From M3007 sp046160345 (lineage in GTDB: Bacteria > Bacteroidota > Bacteroidia > Chitinophagales > Saprospiraceae), in contig JBJXGO010000180.1 in the NCBI GenBank assembly GCA_046160345.1, positions 1-30,516 of the forward strand: a stretch of 30,516 nt of DNA, given 5' to 3'. Of the stretch, positions 14,981 through 23,788 are shown piece by piece. The first letter of the stretch is position 1. Each line of letters begins with the position of its first letter. The notes below the pieces were generated by a model. The model saw only the letters and a program-made list of their open reading frames with translations. It searched no databases and had not been told where the DNA came from. The translations under genes and the position numbers were made by a program.

Positions 14981-15940
14981 TTAAAGATCAGCCCTGGCCC
15001 CATATCTTGCGCGAAACCCTTGCCAACCTTGCAGGCCACCTGTATGCAGCACTACGACACTGCTATAGGCATCGAATTGACCTTTGGCGAGCATGTCGAA
15101 CACCCCGAAGAGCATTTTGGCCGTATATATCGGGTCGAGTAAAATGTTGTTCGCGGTGAAAAACGAGCAGACAAATGCCATTACAGGAGGATAAAATTTG
15201 GCAAAACCACCGAACGTGTAGTCGTGGATAAGGTGGAAACACTTTTCCAGATCAGGTGCTTTGAAACCAGCCTTGCTCAGGAGTTGCAGGACGATCTCCT
15301 TGTCAAGCCCGTGATCGCTGACTGGAAAAACCAATGTTTGGGCATTAGGAACCTCCAGCCCTGCGACAATGCCCGCCGCAGTGCATCCGGTGCCGGCAGG
15401 TGTGCAGAAGTATATCGGGCGATCTGAGTGACCGGGGAATTCGGCAGCTAATTGCGCAATTATTTCATTTGGGATCGCCGCACAAGCCCTTAGCGCCTCG
15501 GGCGTATTTCCGCCTTCTGGAAGAAAATAGCAGTTCGAGAACAGACTGCCTAAAAGAGGGTCGCTACTTAGTTTTCGGGCATCGTACTCCGCTTTGGGGA
15601 TGCGATGGAGCGACATACCGTTTTCCTGGCAAAACTGAAGGGTAGGGTTTTGCAAATCAGCCTGTTCGCCCCGCAAGATACCCACCGTAGGTATGCCAAA
15701 GATCCTGCCCGCCACTGCAACAGCGTGCAAATGGTTGGAAAACGCCCCGCCAAACGTGACCAGTCCCCCTGGGTAAGATTCCTTGATCTGTGGGAGCAAA
15801 ACTGCTAATTTCCGGGCCTTGCTCCCTTGTATCTCTGGATGCAAGAGCTCGTCGCGCTTGATGAAAAGGGAGATACCTTGTTGGTTTCCAGGGTGGTTGG
15901 GGATGAAAACCAAGGGCGATATAGGGAGGCTGATTGACAT
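14981..15940 (-). CDS. PLP-dependent ACC deaminase / D-cysteine desulfhydrase family enzyme
   Basis: 319 aa, soluble, start MSISLPISPLVFIPNHPG. The pyridoxal-phosphate lysine is K41 in GSKARKLAVLLP. The family motifs FGGAFSNHLHAVAVAG and FLPEGGNTPEALRAC follow, as does a Gly/Thr phosphate-binding loop (TPAGTGCTAAGI). The C-terminal VVVLHTGGLQGW is also characteristic. Family members break down 1-aminocyclopropane-1-carboxylate or D-cysteine to a 2-oxo acid and ammonia (plus sulfide). The sequence alone does not settle the substrate; D-cysteine desulfhydrase-like is the more cautious guess in non-plant-associated Bacteroidota. It stands alone, divergent from the beta-helix gene, with the putative oriC downstream. 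Confidence 0.85.
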   Translation of the reverse strand: MSISLPISPLVFIPNHPGNQQGISLFIKRDELLHPEIQGSKARKLAVLLPQIKESYPGGLVTFGGAFSNHLHAVAVAGRIFGIPTVGILRGEQADLQNPTLQFCQENGMSLHRIPKAEYDARKLSSDPLLGSLFSNCYFLPEGGNTPEALRACAAIPNEIIAQLAAEFPGHSDRPIYFCTPAGTGCTAAGIVAGLEVPNAQTLVFPVSDHGLDKEIVLQLLSKAGFKAPDLEKCFHLIHDYTFGGFAKFYPPVMAFVCSFFTANNILLDPIYTAKMLFGVFDMLAKGQFDAYSSVVVLHTGGLQGWQGFRARYGARADL

Positions 15941-16230
15941 AGGTACTTCGGTATTTTTGGTGTAAAAATAGACAGGGGTGCAGTAAAAGGACTCGGCGCA
16001 GTCATTCGAGTTAAATTATCTGCTGTAATTTGGCCGGTTGGATTTTATTTAGATATATTGCAGAGGCTAAGCCCTGATTTATTTTAATCGTGCGCAGGGG
16101 GCAAACCCGCAAACCTACATTTAATCGCTTCACCAGCACCCTTACTTGCAGCAGTTTTGTGAAAAGTTTTGTCAGTTGGCAACGATTGACAATGTCAATT
16201 TTATATTTCACTTCTAAGCATTTACCAAAA
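15941..16230. other. Divergent intergenic region with a small dyad
   Basis: Non-coding, between divergent starts at 15940 and 16231. TTGACAATGTCAA (16186-16198) is a 13-nt palindrome around one central base, 33 nt before the ATG at 16231, and could be an operator. No perfect TAnnTTTG box was found. Confidence 0.35.
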
Positions 16231-17001
16231 ATGAAACAAATTTGTAATTTAACGCTCCAATGTAAAACGGGGCGGTTTGCTTCAATTTTAGCATTTATCC
16301 TTCTACTTGGAAGCCAATCCTTCACTTATGCACAACCTTGCGATTTGCTTGCAAATTTTTCATTCACGGTTTCAGATTGTGACGTAACATTTCAGCCTTA
16401 CAGTAATGGATCTGGCATAGCACATTTTTGGACTTTTAACACAACTGGACTCGGGTTTACTTCATCTTCAAATCTGGCTACACCTGTTCATACTTTCGGT
16501 GCAACAACAAGCCCATTCCTAAGGACTGTTACTCATTCGGTGACGATAGGTGGCGTAATATACACTTGCACGAAACAAATCTATGTCGTCTGCACGACTG
16601 GTTGTGACGACAGAGAATTTAGTTATTCAGTAAACGGTTGCTCAGTCACATTCTTTTCGCCAAGACCTGGCCAGAACTGGAATTTTGGTGATGGTAATAG
16701 TACCAGCCAAATCAATCCAACACACACTTATACAGCTGATGGCGATTACTTGATTACATTCAATATTCCGGGTACTGACATAATTTGTCGAAAAACGATT
16801 CGTGTAGCGTGTGGAAGTACCCAGACCTGCTGTACGGCGGCGTTTACAGGAGAAGTAAAAAGAGAATGTAGCAAATTGGTGCTGTCTCTTAATGCGGAAT
16901 GCACGGGGAACGGTACCCACCTTTGGACCATCACGCCAAATGTTCCAAACGCTTGTATGACTTTATCTAACTTTTTCAAGGAATCCCTATGCAGGGCATG
17001 A
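16231..17001 (+). CDS. N-terminal part of a frameshifted T9SS beta-helix protein
   Basis: 256 aa from the ATG at 16231. The signal peptide has a hydrophobic core ASILAFILLLGSQ, with a probable cut after TYAQ. The mature part has Cys-rich beta modules and a PKD-like domain with NWNFGDGNSTSQINPTHTYT. The frame ends with a TGA at 16999-17001 just after NFFKES. The following gene starts in another frame at the same place, lacks a signal peptide and ends in a T9SS sorting domain, so the two were one gene. If really broken, this product is secreted to the periplasm without a sorting signal. A sequencing error in the CCC run at 16985-16987 would also explain it. Confidence 0.75.
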   Translation: MKQICNLTLQCKTGRFASILAFILLLGSQSFTYAQPCDLLANFSFTVSDCDVTFQPYSNGSGIAHFWTFNTTGLGFTSSSNLATPVHTFGATTSPFLRTVTHSVTIGGVIYTCTKQIYVVCTTGCDDREFSYSVNGCSVTFFSPRPGQNWNFGDGNSTSQINPTHTYTADGDYLITFNIPGTDIICRKTIRVACGSTQTCCTAAFTGEVKRECSKLVLSLNAECTGNGTHLWTITPNVPNACMTLSNFFKESLCRA

Positions 17002-19994
17002 TTCAAGTCACAAATATCAATACTTGTCTGGTGAATGGTTTGAATGTCACCCATCGTTTTACCTGCCCTAATGGGACAGTTCATGTGGAGACGCAGACCT
17101 TGCCTATTCAAGATGCGGGTATCTTCATTGGTAAAAAAGATATGACTACTTTATTAACGGATTATAATTGCGTGCTGCCCGGAGCGCTCTACAATGGGCC
17201 TTGTACGGTCTATTCCAGCGGGATTGTCAGGATTGACAAAGACTTTACCTTCTCGTCTGCGAATGTTCGCGTTGAGCCTGGCCTTTCAGGTTTTGATGTG
17301 ACCAACAACTTTACCATCAATCAGAACACCTTGGTGAGCGGGAATACTGAGCCCGAATGCAACTGCTTATGGAGGGGCATTTATGTATATGGGGCGGTCA
17401 CGATGACAACCGATACGGATGCATCGATACAGGATGCGCTATATGCCATTCGCGCCTACAAAAAGAACAAGTTGAGTATTAAAAAAACATTGTTTGCCAA
17501 GAATTTTGTTGGCATTCGTGGGACAGACGGGCAGTTTAACCTGTTGGCTTTTGAAGAGAATCGGTTTGATGGTTTAGGCCCGCTGAAGGAAATTTGCAGC
17601 CTGGAGCCTTTGAAAGAGGACATTGTAGCACCTTCAAACGGTAATGTTTTCAACCAACCGATTTCCCCTGTGCTATATTCTGCAGAGCGCGGGTTTGCTG
17701 GTATGTATCTTGAAAGGTATTCGCTCAATCTAACACCCCTGCCTTCCGCATCTCAAAATCTGTTCACAGCAATGGCTTATGGCATCATGACGTATGATGG
17801 TAACGTCAATATCGATAGAAACAGTATTTTCTCAAATATAGCTGCTGGTGCTTATTTGTTTAGAAGGACTGCAGGGGTGCTTTTTGTGGATAGGCCATTA
17901 CAAGGCCCCAATACTTTTTTATTTACAGGCAACAGACAGTCGCAAGGTGGTAATATAGATTTTCAAAACTGTATTCAAGGGATGCATGTTCGTTCGGAGC
18001 AATTTGCTGCTCCAACACAAATAGGTATCACTTACACCAAAATGTCACCAGTTCGAACAGGGATTTATTTAGATGCTCGTTTTGGTGGAGGAGAATTTGC
18101 AGGAGCAAGTACGATAGCAAAATACATAGGAGTGAAAAACAATCAAATTGATGCAAGCATTGTGTCGCAATCGCTCGTTACCAATGCCGGGATATCATTT
18201 CATGATTTTTCACCTGGGGTAAGCAATGTAGAGATCAGCAACAATATAGTGAATATGAGCTATCCATTTACTTCAGATGCTGGCGGTGCTATCGGGATAA
18301 CCGCACACGGATTGCCTGGAACCTCAGACCCTGGCCCCGGAGTGGTTGAAGTTGATATTTACGAAAACAGGGTTACCCTGAGCAATGGCGCAGAAAACGG
18401 TATTGGGTTTGCAGGACATCCAAATGGATGGATCCGCAACAACGCAGGCGGTGACGTTAATGGAGGCAATGGTGTTTTTGTGATAAATGGAGATTCCTGG
18501 TCAGGGCTAATTGCAAATGTTGGAAGCAATAACAATTTGATTGCCTGCAATGAGGTCACGGTACTTTCCAATGTAGTGGCGGGGCAGTTGTCCGTGGACA
18601 ATAGCCAAAATGGCCAATTTTTGCGCAATACATTCACTGGGCCAGGTAATGGAGCGCACTTTGAATTTGGTTGTCTAGGTTCAGAGTATCGTTGCAACGA
18701 TATGAGCAACAACACCGTAGGATTGTTGTATGACAATTTTGCCGAAACAGGTGACCAGGGAACGCCTACCGTAACAAATGGAAATCGCTGGTTCGGGCCT
18801 TTTTCTATCGACGGGGCTGTGGCTGATATGTCTATTAATGTTAGTGCGTCAGAATATTACTATCGCAATATTAATAATGAAGCACCTCCTTCTATAAACC
18901 CGCTTGGTCCAGTATGGTTTATCCCAGCTTTTCCAAATGCAACAACAGACTGCATCTTAAGCTCCTGTCCTGTCCCTCCACCTCCTGCATTTACCCCGGA
19001 ATATAGCATATCGAGTACGGATTCCTTGATTGCCGAAGGCTTGTCCATGCCTTTTGATGCTCCATTTGCAATAGAGAGAACCTGGCAACATGAATTTTAC
19101 CTTTGGAATAAGATAAAGAATCATTCTTATTTGGCCGAAGGCAATGTTATGGTACAGAACTACATAGCTGGGCTTGCAGGAAGCAACATAGAGGCATTTG
19201 GGGCGATTCAATCTGAAATGCGCAGTGCGCTGACGCCAAGCACAAGCCTTTTGAGCGATGTTCAGTCCAATATGACCTCTATTCAAACGTTACAGATGCA
19301 GATTTGGGAGATTGATTCTCTTTTGGGAACGGCTACCGCAGCCAATGAAATAGAAACACTCACGCAACAACGCTCGGCTTTAGATTCTATATTGAGCAAT
19401 CTAATTGTAGTACAGGAGACTGTGGTCGGACAATTTGAAACGCAACGCCTTGCAGCTATTCCAGGGTTGTTGGCGCAAGTGTCTTCTATGAGTCCCGCAA
19501 ATATCTGTGAGACCAATCTTCAAAGGGTTTATGAAATCTACCTGCTCACGAATGCTTCCAAAATAGAGGCCGACAGTAGCTTATTGGCAGAACTGGAGGC
19601 TATCGCCATGCAATGCCCATTACAAGGCGGCCCAGGAGCATCCATTGCCGGAATATTGTACCAAAGTTTCACAGGTATTTTGCCCGTTAAGGAAAGTTGT
19701 GAAGAAACGGCTGAACGATCCCAACGTGCAAAGTTGGAAACCAGGTCAGGTTTAGCACTCTATCCCAACCCAAACAGAGGCAGTTTTACAGTCAGCATCC
19801 CAGATGGGTTTGCTGGAGAGCAGGTATTGCTTAAGGTCAGGGATGGCCAAGGCAGATTTGTAAGGAATATCTCTGTCCAGGAAAAGCGGACTATAACCCT
19901 CGACCTGGTCGATCAACCCAGCGGCCTTTATTTCATATCTCTAACAGGGAATGGAATGACAACTGAGGTTCTTCCTTTCATTATTCAGCACTAA
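16989..19994 (+). CDS. C-terminal part of a frameshifted T9SS beta-helix protein
   Basis: 1001 aa open frame, displaced by one base from the gene before it. In this frame a TAA at 16968-16970 bounds the shift to about 16971-17001. Residues ~80-620 are repetitive beta-strand turns with Asn/Gly ladders (NNQIDASIV, ISNNIVNMSYP, ENRVTLSNGAENGIGFAG), as in right-handed parallel beta-helices (NosD/pectate-lyase-like). Residues ~700-900 are helical and charged. The C-terminus is a T9SS type A sorting domain (LALYPNPNRGSFTVSIPDG ... PSGLYFISLTGNG). Alone it lacks an export signal, so function needs the upstream part. Substrate or binding partner is unknown; no catalytic residues are apparent. Confidence 0.8.
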   Translation: MQGMIQVTNINTCLVNGLNVTHRFTCPNGTVHVETQTLPIQDAGIFIGKKDMTTLLTDYNCVLPGALYNGPCTVYSSGIVRIDKDFTFSSANVRVEPGLSGFDVTNNFTINQNTLVSGNTEPECNCLWRGIYVYGAVTMTTDTDASIQDALYAIRAYKKNKLSIKKTLFAKNFVGIRGTDGQFNLLAFEENRFDGLGPLKEICSLEPLKEDIVAPSNGNVFNQPISPVLYSAERGFAGMYLERYSLNLTPLPSASQNLFTAMAYGIMTYDGNVNIDRNSIFSNIAAGAYLFRRTAGVLFVDRPLQGPNTFLFTGNRQSQGGNIDFQNCIQGMHVRSEQFAAPTQIGITYTKMSPVRTGIYLDARFGGGEFAGASTIAKYIGVKNNQIDASIVSQSLVTNAGISFHDFSPGVSNVEISNNIVNMSYPFTSDAGGAIGITAHGLPGTSDPGPGVVEVDIYENRVTLSNGAENGIGFAGHPNGWIRNNAGGDVNGGNGVFVINGDSWSGLIANVGSNNNLIACNEVTVLSNVVAGQLSVDNSQNGQFLRNTFTGPGNGAHFEFGCLGSEYRCNDMSNNTVGLLYDNFAETGDQGTPTVTNGNRWFGPFSIDGAVADMSINVSASEYYYRNINNEAPPSINPLGPVWFIPAFPNATTDCILSSCPVPPPPAFTPEYSISSTDSLIAEGLSMPFDAPFAIERTWQHEFYLWNKIKNHSYLAEGNVMVQNYIAGLAGSNIEAFGAIQSEMRSALTPSTSLLSDVQSNMTSIQTLQMQIWEIDSLLGTATAANEIETLTQQRSALDSILSNLIVVQETVVGQFETQRLAAIPGLLAQVSSMSPANICETNLQRVYEIYLLTNASKIEADSSLLAELEAIAMQCPLQGGPGASIAGILYQSFTGILPVKESCEETAERSQRAKLETRSGLALYPNPNRGSFTVSIPDGFAGEQVLLKVRDGQGRFVRNISVQEKRTITLDLVDQPSGLYFISLTGNGMTTEVLPFIIQH

Positions 19995-20010
19995 ATTTCT
20001 TTTCACTAAT

Positions 20011-20055
20011 CCAGTTGTTACGATGAATGCATCGTAACAACTGGGTCATTTTTTT
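20011..20055 (+). terminator. Strong intrinsic terminator abutting the next start codon
   Basis: CCAGTTGTTACGATG (20011-20025) and CATCGTAACAACTGG (20030-20044) form a perfect 15-bp stem with an AATG loop, followed by GTCATTTTTTT. It ends the beta-helix transcript. The T-run ends only about five bases before the ATG at 20061. Confidence 0.9.
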
Positions 20056-20060
20056 ATAGA

Positions 20061-21773
20061 ATGAGACACTCACTTTTGTGCACAATACTCGTCATACCCT
20101 GTCTATTAACTGCTCAAAAACACGATAACATTTGGATGCATGGATACTATAATTATAAAAATTTTTACATTGATTTTAATAATTTCCCTCCAAATATTTA
20201 TGTCCCAAATAGTTATTACGATATAGAAAGCACTATAATTTTTATGAGTGATTCAAGTGGCGCACCTGAATTTTATTCAAATGGTTGTAGCGTTCTGAAT
20301 AACTTGCATGAAAAATTACTCAATGGCGATTCAATGGTGATGGATGATTATTTTTGTATTGAAAAAAGTAAAATGAATTTACCTCATGTTGGATTCGTAC
20401 TGCCAAACTTCGATTCAAAAAAATATTCCTTTTTTAGTGGAAGTTACGGTTACCCTCTTCCATCACAACCTTGCGAGTATAATCGTTTTCTAGTTCACCA
20501 TATAGATATGTTAGCCAATCAAGGAGGGGGTATAGTATTACAAAAAAACGAAGATTTATTATATGGTTGTTTCCAAACTGCTTGTGCGAATCGTCATGCG
20601 AATGGAAGAGATTGGTGGGTATTATTTGGAGATAATCAACAAAGCAAGTTTTATCGGTGGTTATTTACACCATATGGAATACAAGGGCCATTGGAACAAT
20701 CAATTGAAAACCATACCTTAGATGGATTATGGTATTGTGGTTGGTCTGAGTTTTCACCAAACGGAGAAAAATATATGATAAATTCGTGTAGAAAAGGTGT
20801 CGCATTATATGATTTCGACCGTTGTACAGGCCTTTTAACTAATCCTCAATTCATTGAAAGAACAACAATCTTTAATCAGGGTGCAACTTTTTCATCAAAC
20901 AGCAAGATACTTTATACGGTTGACAAGGGTATGAAAGAACTCATTCAGTTTAATTTAGAAGCACCCGATATTGGTGCATCAAAAGAAGTACTCGCTGTTT
21001 GGAATGGTGCAACTGATTCTTTTAATATACCAATAGTATTCGGGTTTATGCAACGTGGTGCAGATGGTAAAATCTATGTTTGGGCAGGAGGTAGCACCTA
21101 TATGCATGTTATTGACTTTCCGGATTTATTAGGCATAAATTGTAGCGTTCATCAACAAGCTATTAAACTGCCTAACATCTCTAATAATCCGAGCCTTTAC
21201 TTTCCCAATTACCGCCTCGGTCCCATAGACGAATCCTCCTGCGACACCCTGGGCATCAACAACCTCCCTCAAGCCCTTTTCCGCTATGATATTGAAGACA
21301 CGCTCAGTCCCTTGCAAGTAACTTTTACCGATGTATCGTCCTATCTGCCCACTGTCTGGCATTGGGATTTTGGAGATGGCACTATGAGTCAGGACACCAA
21401 TCCGGTGCATTCATACACCTCGGCGGGGACTTATAAGGTGTGCCTCATCGTCAGCAACGTCTATGCAGCGGATACTTTTTGTCGGCAGGTGACGGTAGGT
21501 ACTTCGGGTATTCATGAACTGCCGGCTTTGCCGCACGCGCGGGTAATGCCCAATCCTTTTTCAGAGGAGATTCAGGTGCAGTTGCCTGCCTTGGTGGGGG
21601 TGCAGCCGCGGTTTTCAATCTATGATTTGTTTGGCCGTGAAATCAAATCTGTCTTTCTGGACGATTTTGAAACTACGCTGCACTTGCCGGAGCTTCCCTG
21701 CGGGGTTTATTTTTGGCAAATGCGTTGGAAGGGTGTGGTTACGCAAAGTGGAAAGATTGTAAAAGTGGAATAG
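20061..21773 (+). CDS. T9SS-sorted secreted protein with PKD domain
   Basis: 570 aa. The signal peptide MRHSLLCTILVIPCLLTAQ is followed by a ~370-residue region that looks like beta-propeller repeats (SSGAPEFYSNGCSVLNN; WWVLFGDNQQSKFYRWLF; EFSPNGEKYMINSC). A PKD domain lies at ~405-480 (FTDVSSYLPTVWHWDFGDGT ... HSYTSAGTYKVCLIV), then a T9SS sorting domain (RVMPNPFSEEIQVQLP ... GVYFWQMRWKG). I know no function; the family is widespread in Bacteroidota. DNA before about 21180 is markedly AT-rich, while the PKD and sorting part is GC-richer like neighbouring genes, suggesting a recombinant gene. The start codon follows the terminator closely, so its promoter should lie within or upstream of that hairpin. 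Confidence 0.85.
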   Translation: MRHSLLCTILVIPCLLTAQKHDNIWMHGYYNYKNFYIDFNNFPPNIYVPNSYYDIESTIIFMSDSSGAPEFYSNGCSVLNNLHEKLLNGDSMVMDDYFCIEKSKMNLPHVGFVLPNFDSKKYSFFSGSYGYPLPSQPCEYNRFLVHHIDMLANQGGGIVLQKNEDLLYGCFQTACANRHANGRDWWVLFGDNQQSKFYRWLFTPYGIQGPLEQSIENHTLDGLWYCGWSEFSPNGEKYMINSCRKGVALYDFDRCTGLLTNPQFIERTTIFNQGATFSSNSKILYTVDKGMKELIQFNLEAPDIGASKEVLAVWNGATDSFNIPIVFGFMQRGADGKIYVWAGGSTYMHVIDFPDLLGINCSVHQQAIKLPNISNNPSLYFPNYRLGPIDESSCDTLGINNLPQALFRYDIEDTLSPLQVTFTDVSSYLPTVWHWDFGDGTMSQDTNPVHSYTSAGTYKVCLIVSNVYAADTFCRQVTVGTSGIHELPALPHARVMPNPFSEEIQVQLPALVGVQPRFSIYDLFGREIKSVFLDDFETTLHLPELPCGVYFWQMRWKGVVTQSGKIVKVE

Positions 21774-21816
21774 GAAAAATGGAGGTCGGTTGCAGAAAGT
21801 TCGCGCCATACCATGC

Positions 21817-21824
21817 TACTTTTG
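21817..21824 (+). promoter_or_regulatory. Putative -7 element (TACTTTTG) for rfbD
   Basis: Exact TAnnTTTG match 53 nt before the rfbD ATG. A TTG at 21790-21792 lies 24 nt upstream, a little far from the usual -33 spacing. Confidence 0.45.
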
Positions 21825-21852
21825 CCTTTAAAATTAAGATCCAATACCAACT

Positions 21853-21876
21853 GTCCACCGTCCACCGTCCACCGTC
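21853..21876. repeat. Heptanucleotide tandem repeat before rfbD
   Basis: GTCCACC is repeated three times plus GTC, ending directly at the rfbD ATG. Changes in copy number would alter the leader next to the start codon. Confidence 0.75.
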
Positions 21877-22761
21877 ATGATCCTCGTAACAGGCGCCAAC
21901 GGCCAACTCGGCCAATGCTTTCGGCAAGCCTCGCTGCATTGGCTGGAGCAGCCCATTGTTTTTGCGAGTTCGCAAGAATTGGATCTGCGTAATCTAGGTT
22001 CGGTCCGGGCATTTATCAATTCCTTAAGTGCAAGGTCAAAGGACCCGCTTCGGTGGGTGATCAATTGTGCTGCATACACTGCGGTGGATAAAGCGGAGAG
22101 CGAACCGGATAAAGCAAAGAAAATCAACGTATCAGGGGTGAAAAATCTTGCGAAAGTTTGTGCTGAACTGGGCATCCCACTCATTCATTTCAGCACGGAT
22201 TACGTTTATCACAGTCGCCGGAATGCACCTTTTGTGGAGACTGATCCTGTCAGCCCCAAAGGTGTTTATGCTCGGACCAAGTTGGCTGGCGAACGCGCCG
22301 CCTTGCGCGTTCATCCGCTCAGCATGATCATCCGAACCTCCTGGGTTTATTCCAATTTTGGCCAGAATTTTCTAAAAACCATGCTTCGTTTGGGTCGTGA
22401 ACGCAGCGAGATCAGTGTCGTGTCGGACCAAATTGGATCACCCACTTATGCGCCGGATCTGGCCGAAGCGGTGTTGAAGATCATTCAAACAGTAGAATCG
22501 GGAGCGGTGCCCAGGGAGGCCATTGCCGGTATTTGGCATTACTCGAACGAGGGTGTGGCCAGCTGGTCTGATTTTGCAGCGGCCATTTTTGAAATTGAAA
22601 AAATACCTTGTCTTGTACGCCCAATTGCAACCACAGATTATCCTACACCCGCCATGCGACCGCCCTACAGTGTGTTGGACAAAGGCAAGATAAAGGTTGC
22701 CTTTGGACTTCAAATTCCGCATTGGAAAGAAAGTTTGCGGCGATGTTTTAAAACCTCGTAG
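21877..22761 (+). CDS. rfbD: dTDP-4-dehydrorhamnose reductase
   Basis: 294 aa, extended-SDR fold. The NAD(P)H motif GANGQLG is at residues 6-12, with CAAYTAVDKAE and the STDYVY strand (106-111). The catalytic Tyr/Lys are in YARTK (Y131, K135), followed by IRTSWVY and SDQIGSPTYAPDLAE. It reduces dTDP-4-dehydro-L-rhamnose to dTDP-L-rhamnose, the last step of the nucleotide-sugar route, in the cytoplasm. No other rml gene is in the window. The gene ends in a 33-nt palindromic repeat which supplies the last codons and the TAG stop (KTS-stop). It converges with the PfkB-type kinase. Confidence 0.92.
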   Translation: MILVTGANGQLGQCFRQASLHWLEQPIVFASSQELDLRNLGSVRAFINSLSARSKDPLRWVINCAAYTAVDKAESEPDKAKKINVSGVKNLAKVCAELGIPLIHFSTDYVYHSRRNAPFVETDPVSPKGVYARTKLAGERAALRVHPLSMIIRTSWVYSNFGQNFLKTMLRLGRERSEISVVSDQIGSPTYAPDLAEAVLKIIQTVESGAVPREAIAGIWHYSNEGVASWSDFAAAIFEIEKIPCLVRPIATTDYPTPAMRPPYSVLDKGKIKVAFGLQIPHWKESLRRCFKTS

Positions 22762-22783
22762 GTTTTTAAAACCTACGAGGTTT
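22751..22783. repeat. 33-nt palindromic repeat supplying the rfbD stop
   Basis: Arms AAACCTCGTAGG and CCTACGAGGTTT flank TTTTTAAAA. It spans the end of rfbD (TAG at 22759-22761) and reaches the stop codon of the convergent kinase (22783-22785). It may double as a bidirectional terminator. Confidence 0.85.
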
Positions 22784-23673
22784 CACGCGATTCCGCTTAA
22801 AAACGCATCAATTTCTTCCGGGCTGATATTGGGGGTTCCTCCTGCCTTGGTCGCCGTCAAAGCCCCCAGCGCATTGGCGAATCGGAGGCATTCCTGATCG
22901 CTTGCGCCCGAAAAAAACTGGCTTAAAAACCCGGACAAAAATGCATCTCCCGAACCGATGGTATCCTGCACTTTTACTGGTACACCTGGCACGGTGCAAA
23001 AGCCCTCATTACTCAGACAGGCCGCACCATGCTCGCCTTTTGTCACAATGATCCGATCAAAACCGAATTTTTCCTTGAGCACAGCCATTTGCGCTGCCTC
23101 GTCCCCTTTTATGTCATACCAACTGGCCAGCAGATCCAGTTCGATATCATTTACTTTCACGATATTGGCTTTTGGTAGCAATGTATCCAGGAGTGCCCGA
23201 TCGTAAAAAGGCTCGCGCAAGTTCACATCAAAAACTCGGAGTGGGGCTTTTTCGACAAGGGCTAACAGTGTCTTTTTGCTCTGCTCTGCGCGACAGGAAA
23301 GGCTTCCAAACACTAATGCATCTGCAGAGTCAAAGGCGCCAAGGATTTCGTCGGTAAGTTCAATTTGATCCCAGGCAGCTGGCTGCACGATCTCGTAACT
23401 AGGAATGCCTTTTTCGTCCAAAACTACGTTGACAAGGCCTGTGGGAAGGCTCGGGTCAGTTTGTACCAATTCGGTCGAAACACCCTTGCCGTTTAAAAAA
23501 ACTCGAAGTTCCTGACCAAAATCATCGTCTCCCAATCGACTGACCATTTTGGAATGCATACCCAGGTTGTTGGTTCGATAGGCCACGTTCATAGGTGCGC
23601 CACCGGCTATTTTCCCAGCTGGAAGCAAGTCCCACAAGACCTCCCCAAAACAAATGACTACTGGCTTTTTCAT
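22783..23673 (-). CDS. PfkB-family sugar kinase (fructokinase-like)
   Basis: 296 aa from the ATG at 23673 (MKKPVVICFGEVLWDLLPAG); a longer frame upstream starts in poorly coding sequence. The substrate-site motif GGAPMNVAY and the ATP/anion-hole signature DTIGSGDAFLSGFL (catalytic Asp ~243) identify the ribokinase/PfkB family. GSGD in place of GAGD is an accepted variant. FGEVLWDLLP and AGGAPMNVA are typical of fructokinases, so phosphorylation of fructose is the likeliest reaction, though other sugars are possible. It is cytoplasmic. It is read convergently to rfbD, sharing the palindromic repeat as its 3' boundary. Confidence 0.85.
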   Translation of the reverse strand: MKKPVVICFGEVLWDLLPAGKIAGGAPMNVAYRTNNLGMHSKMVSRLGDDDFGQELRVFLNGKGVSTELVQTDPSLPTGLVNVVLDEKGIPSYEIVQPAAWDQIELTDEILGAFDSADALVFGSLSCRAEQSKKTLLALVEKAPLRVFDVNLREPFYDRALLDTLLPKANIVKVNDIELDLLASWYDIKGDEAAQMAVLKEKFGFDRIIVTKGEHGAACLSNEGFCTVPGVPVKVQDTIGSGDAFLSGFLSQFFSGASDQECLRFANALGALTATKAGGTPNISPEEIDAFLSGIA

Positions 23674-23716
23674 GTGAATCAGAAATTTGTGGCAAACATA
23701 GATTATTTGATGCTTG

Positions 23717-23763
23717 CCAAAAAACAAAAGCCCGACCTCAACAAAACTTTATTGAAGCCGGGC
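23717..23763 (-). terminator. Intrinsic terminator for the universal stress operon
   Basis: Read on the minus strand GCCCGGCTTCAA pairs with TTGAGGTCGGGC (including G-T pairs), followed by TTTTGTTTTTTGG. It lies between usp and the start of the sugar-kinase gene. Confidence 0.75.
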
Positions 23764-23788
23764 CCTATGAAAAAGCGTGGTAGGATAG

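Noticed and set aside
16971..17001. Programmed -1 frameshift in the beta-helix gene
   Set aside because: No X-XXY-YYZ slippery heptamer or clear downstream pseudoknot is seen; a lost base or a sequencing error is simpler.
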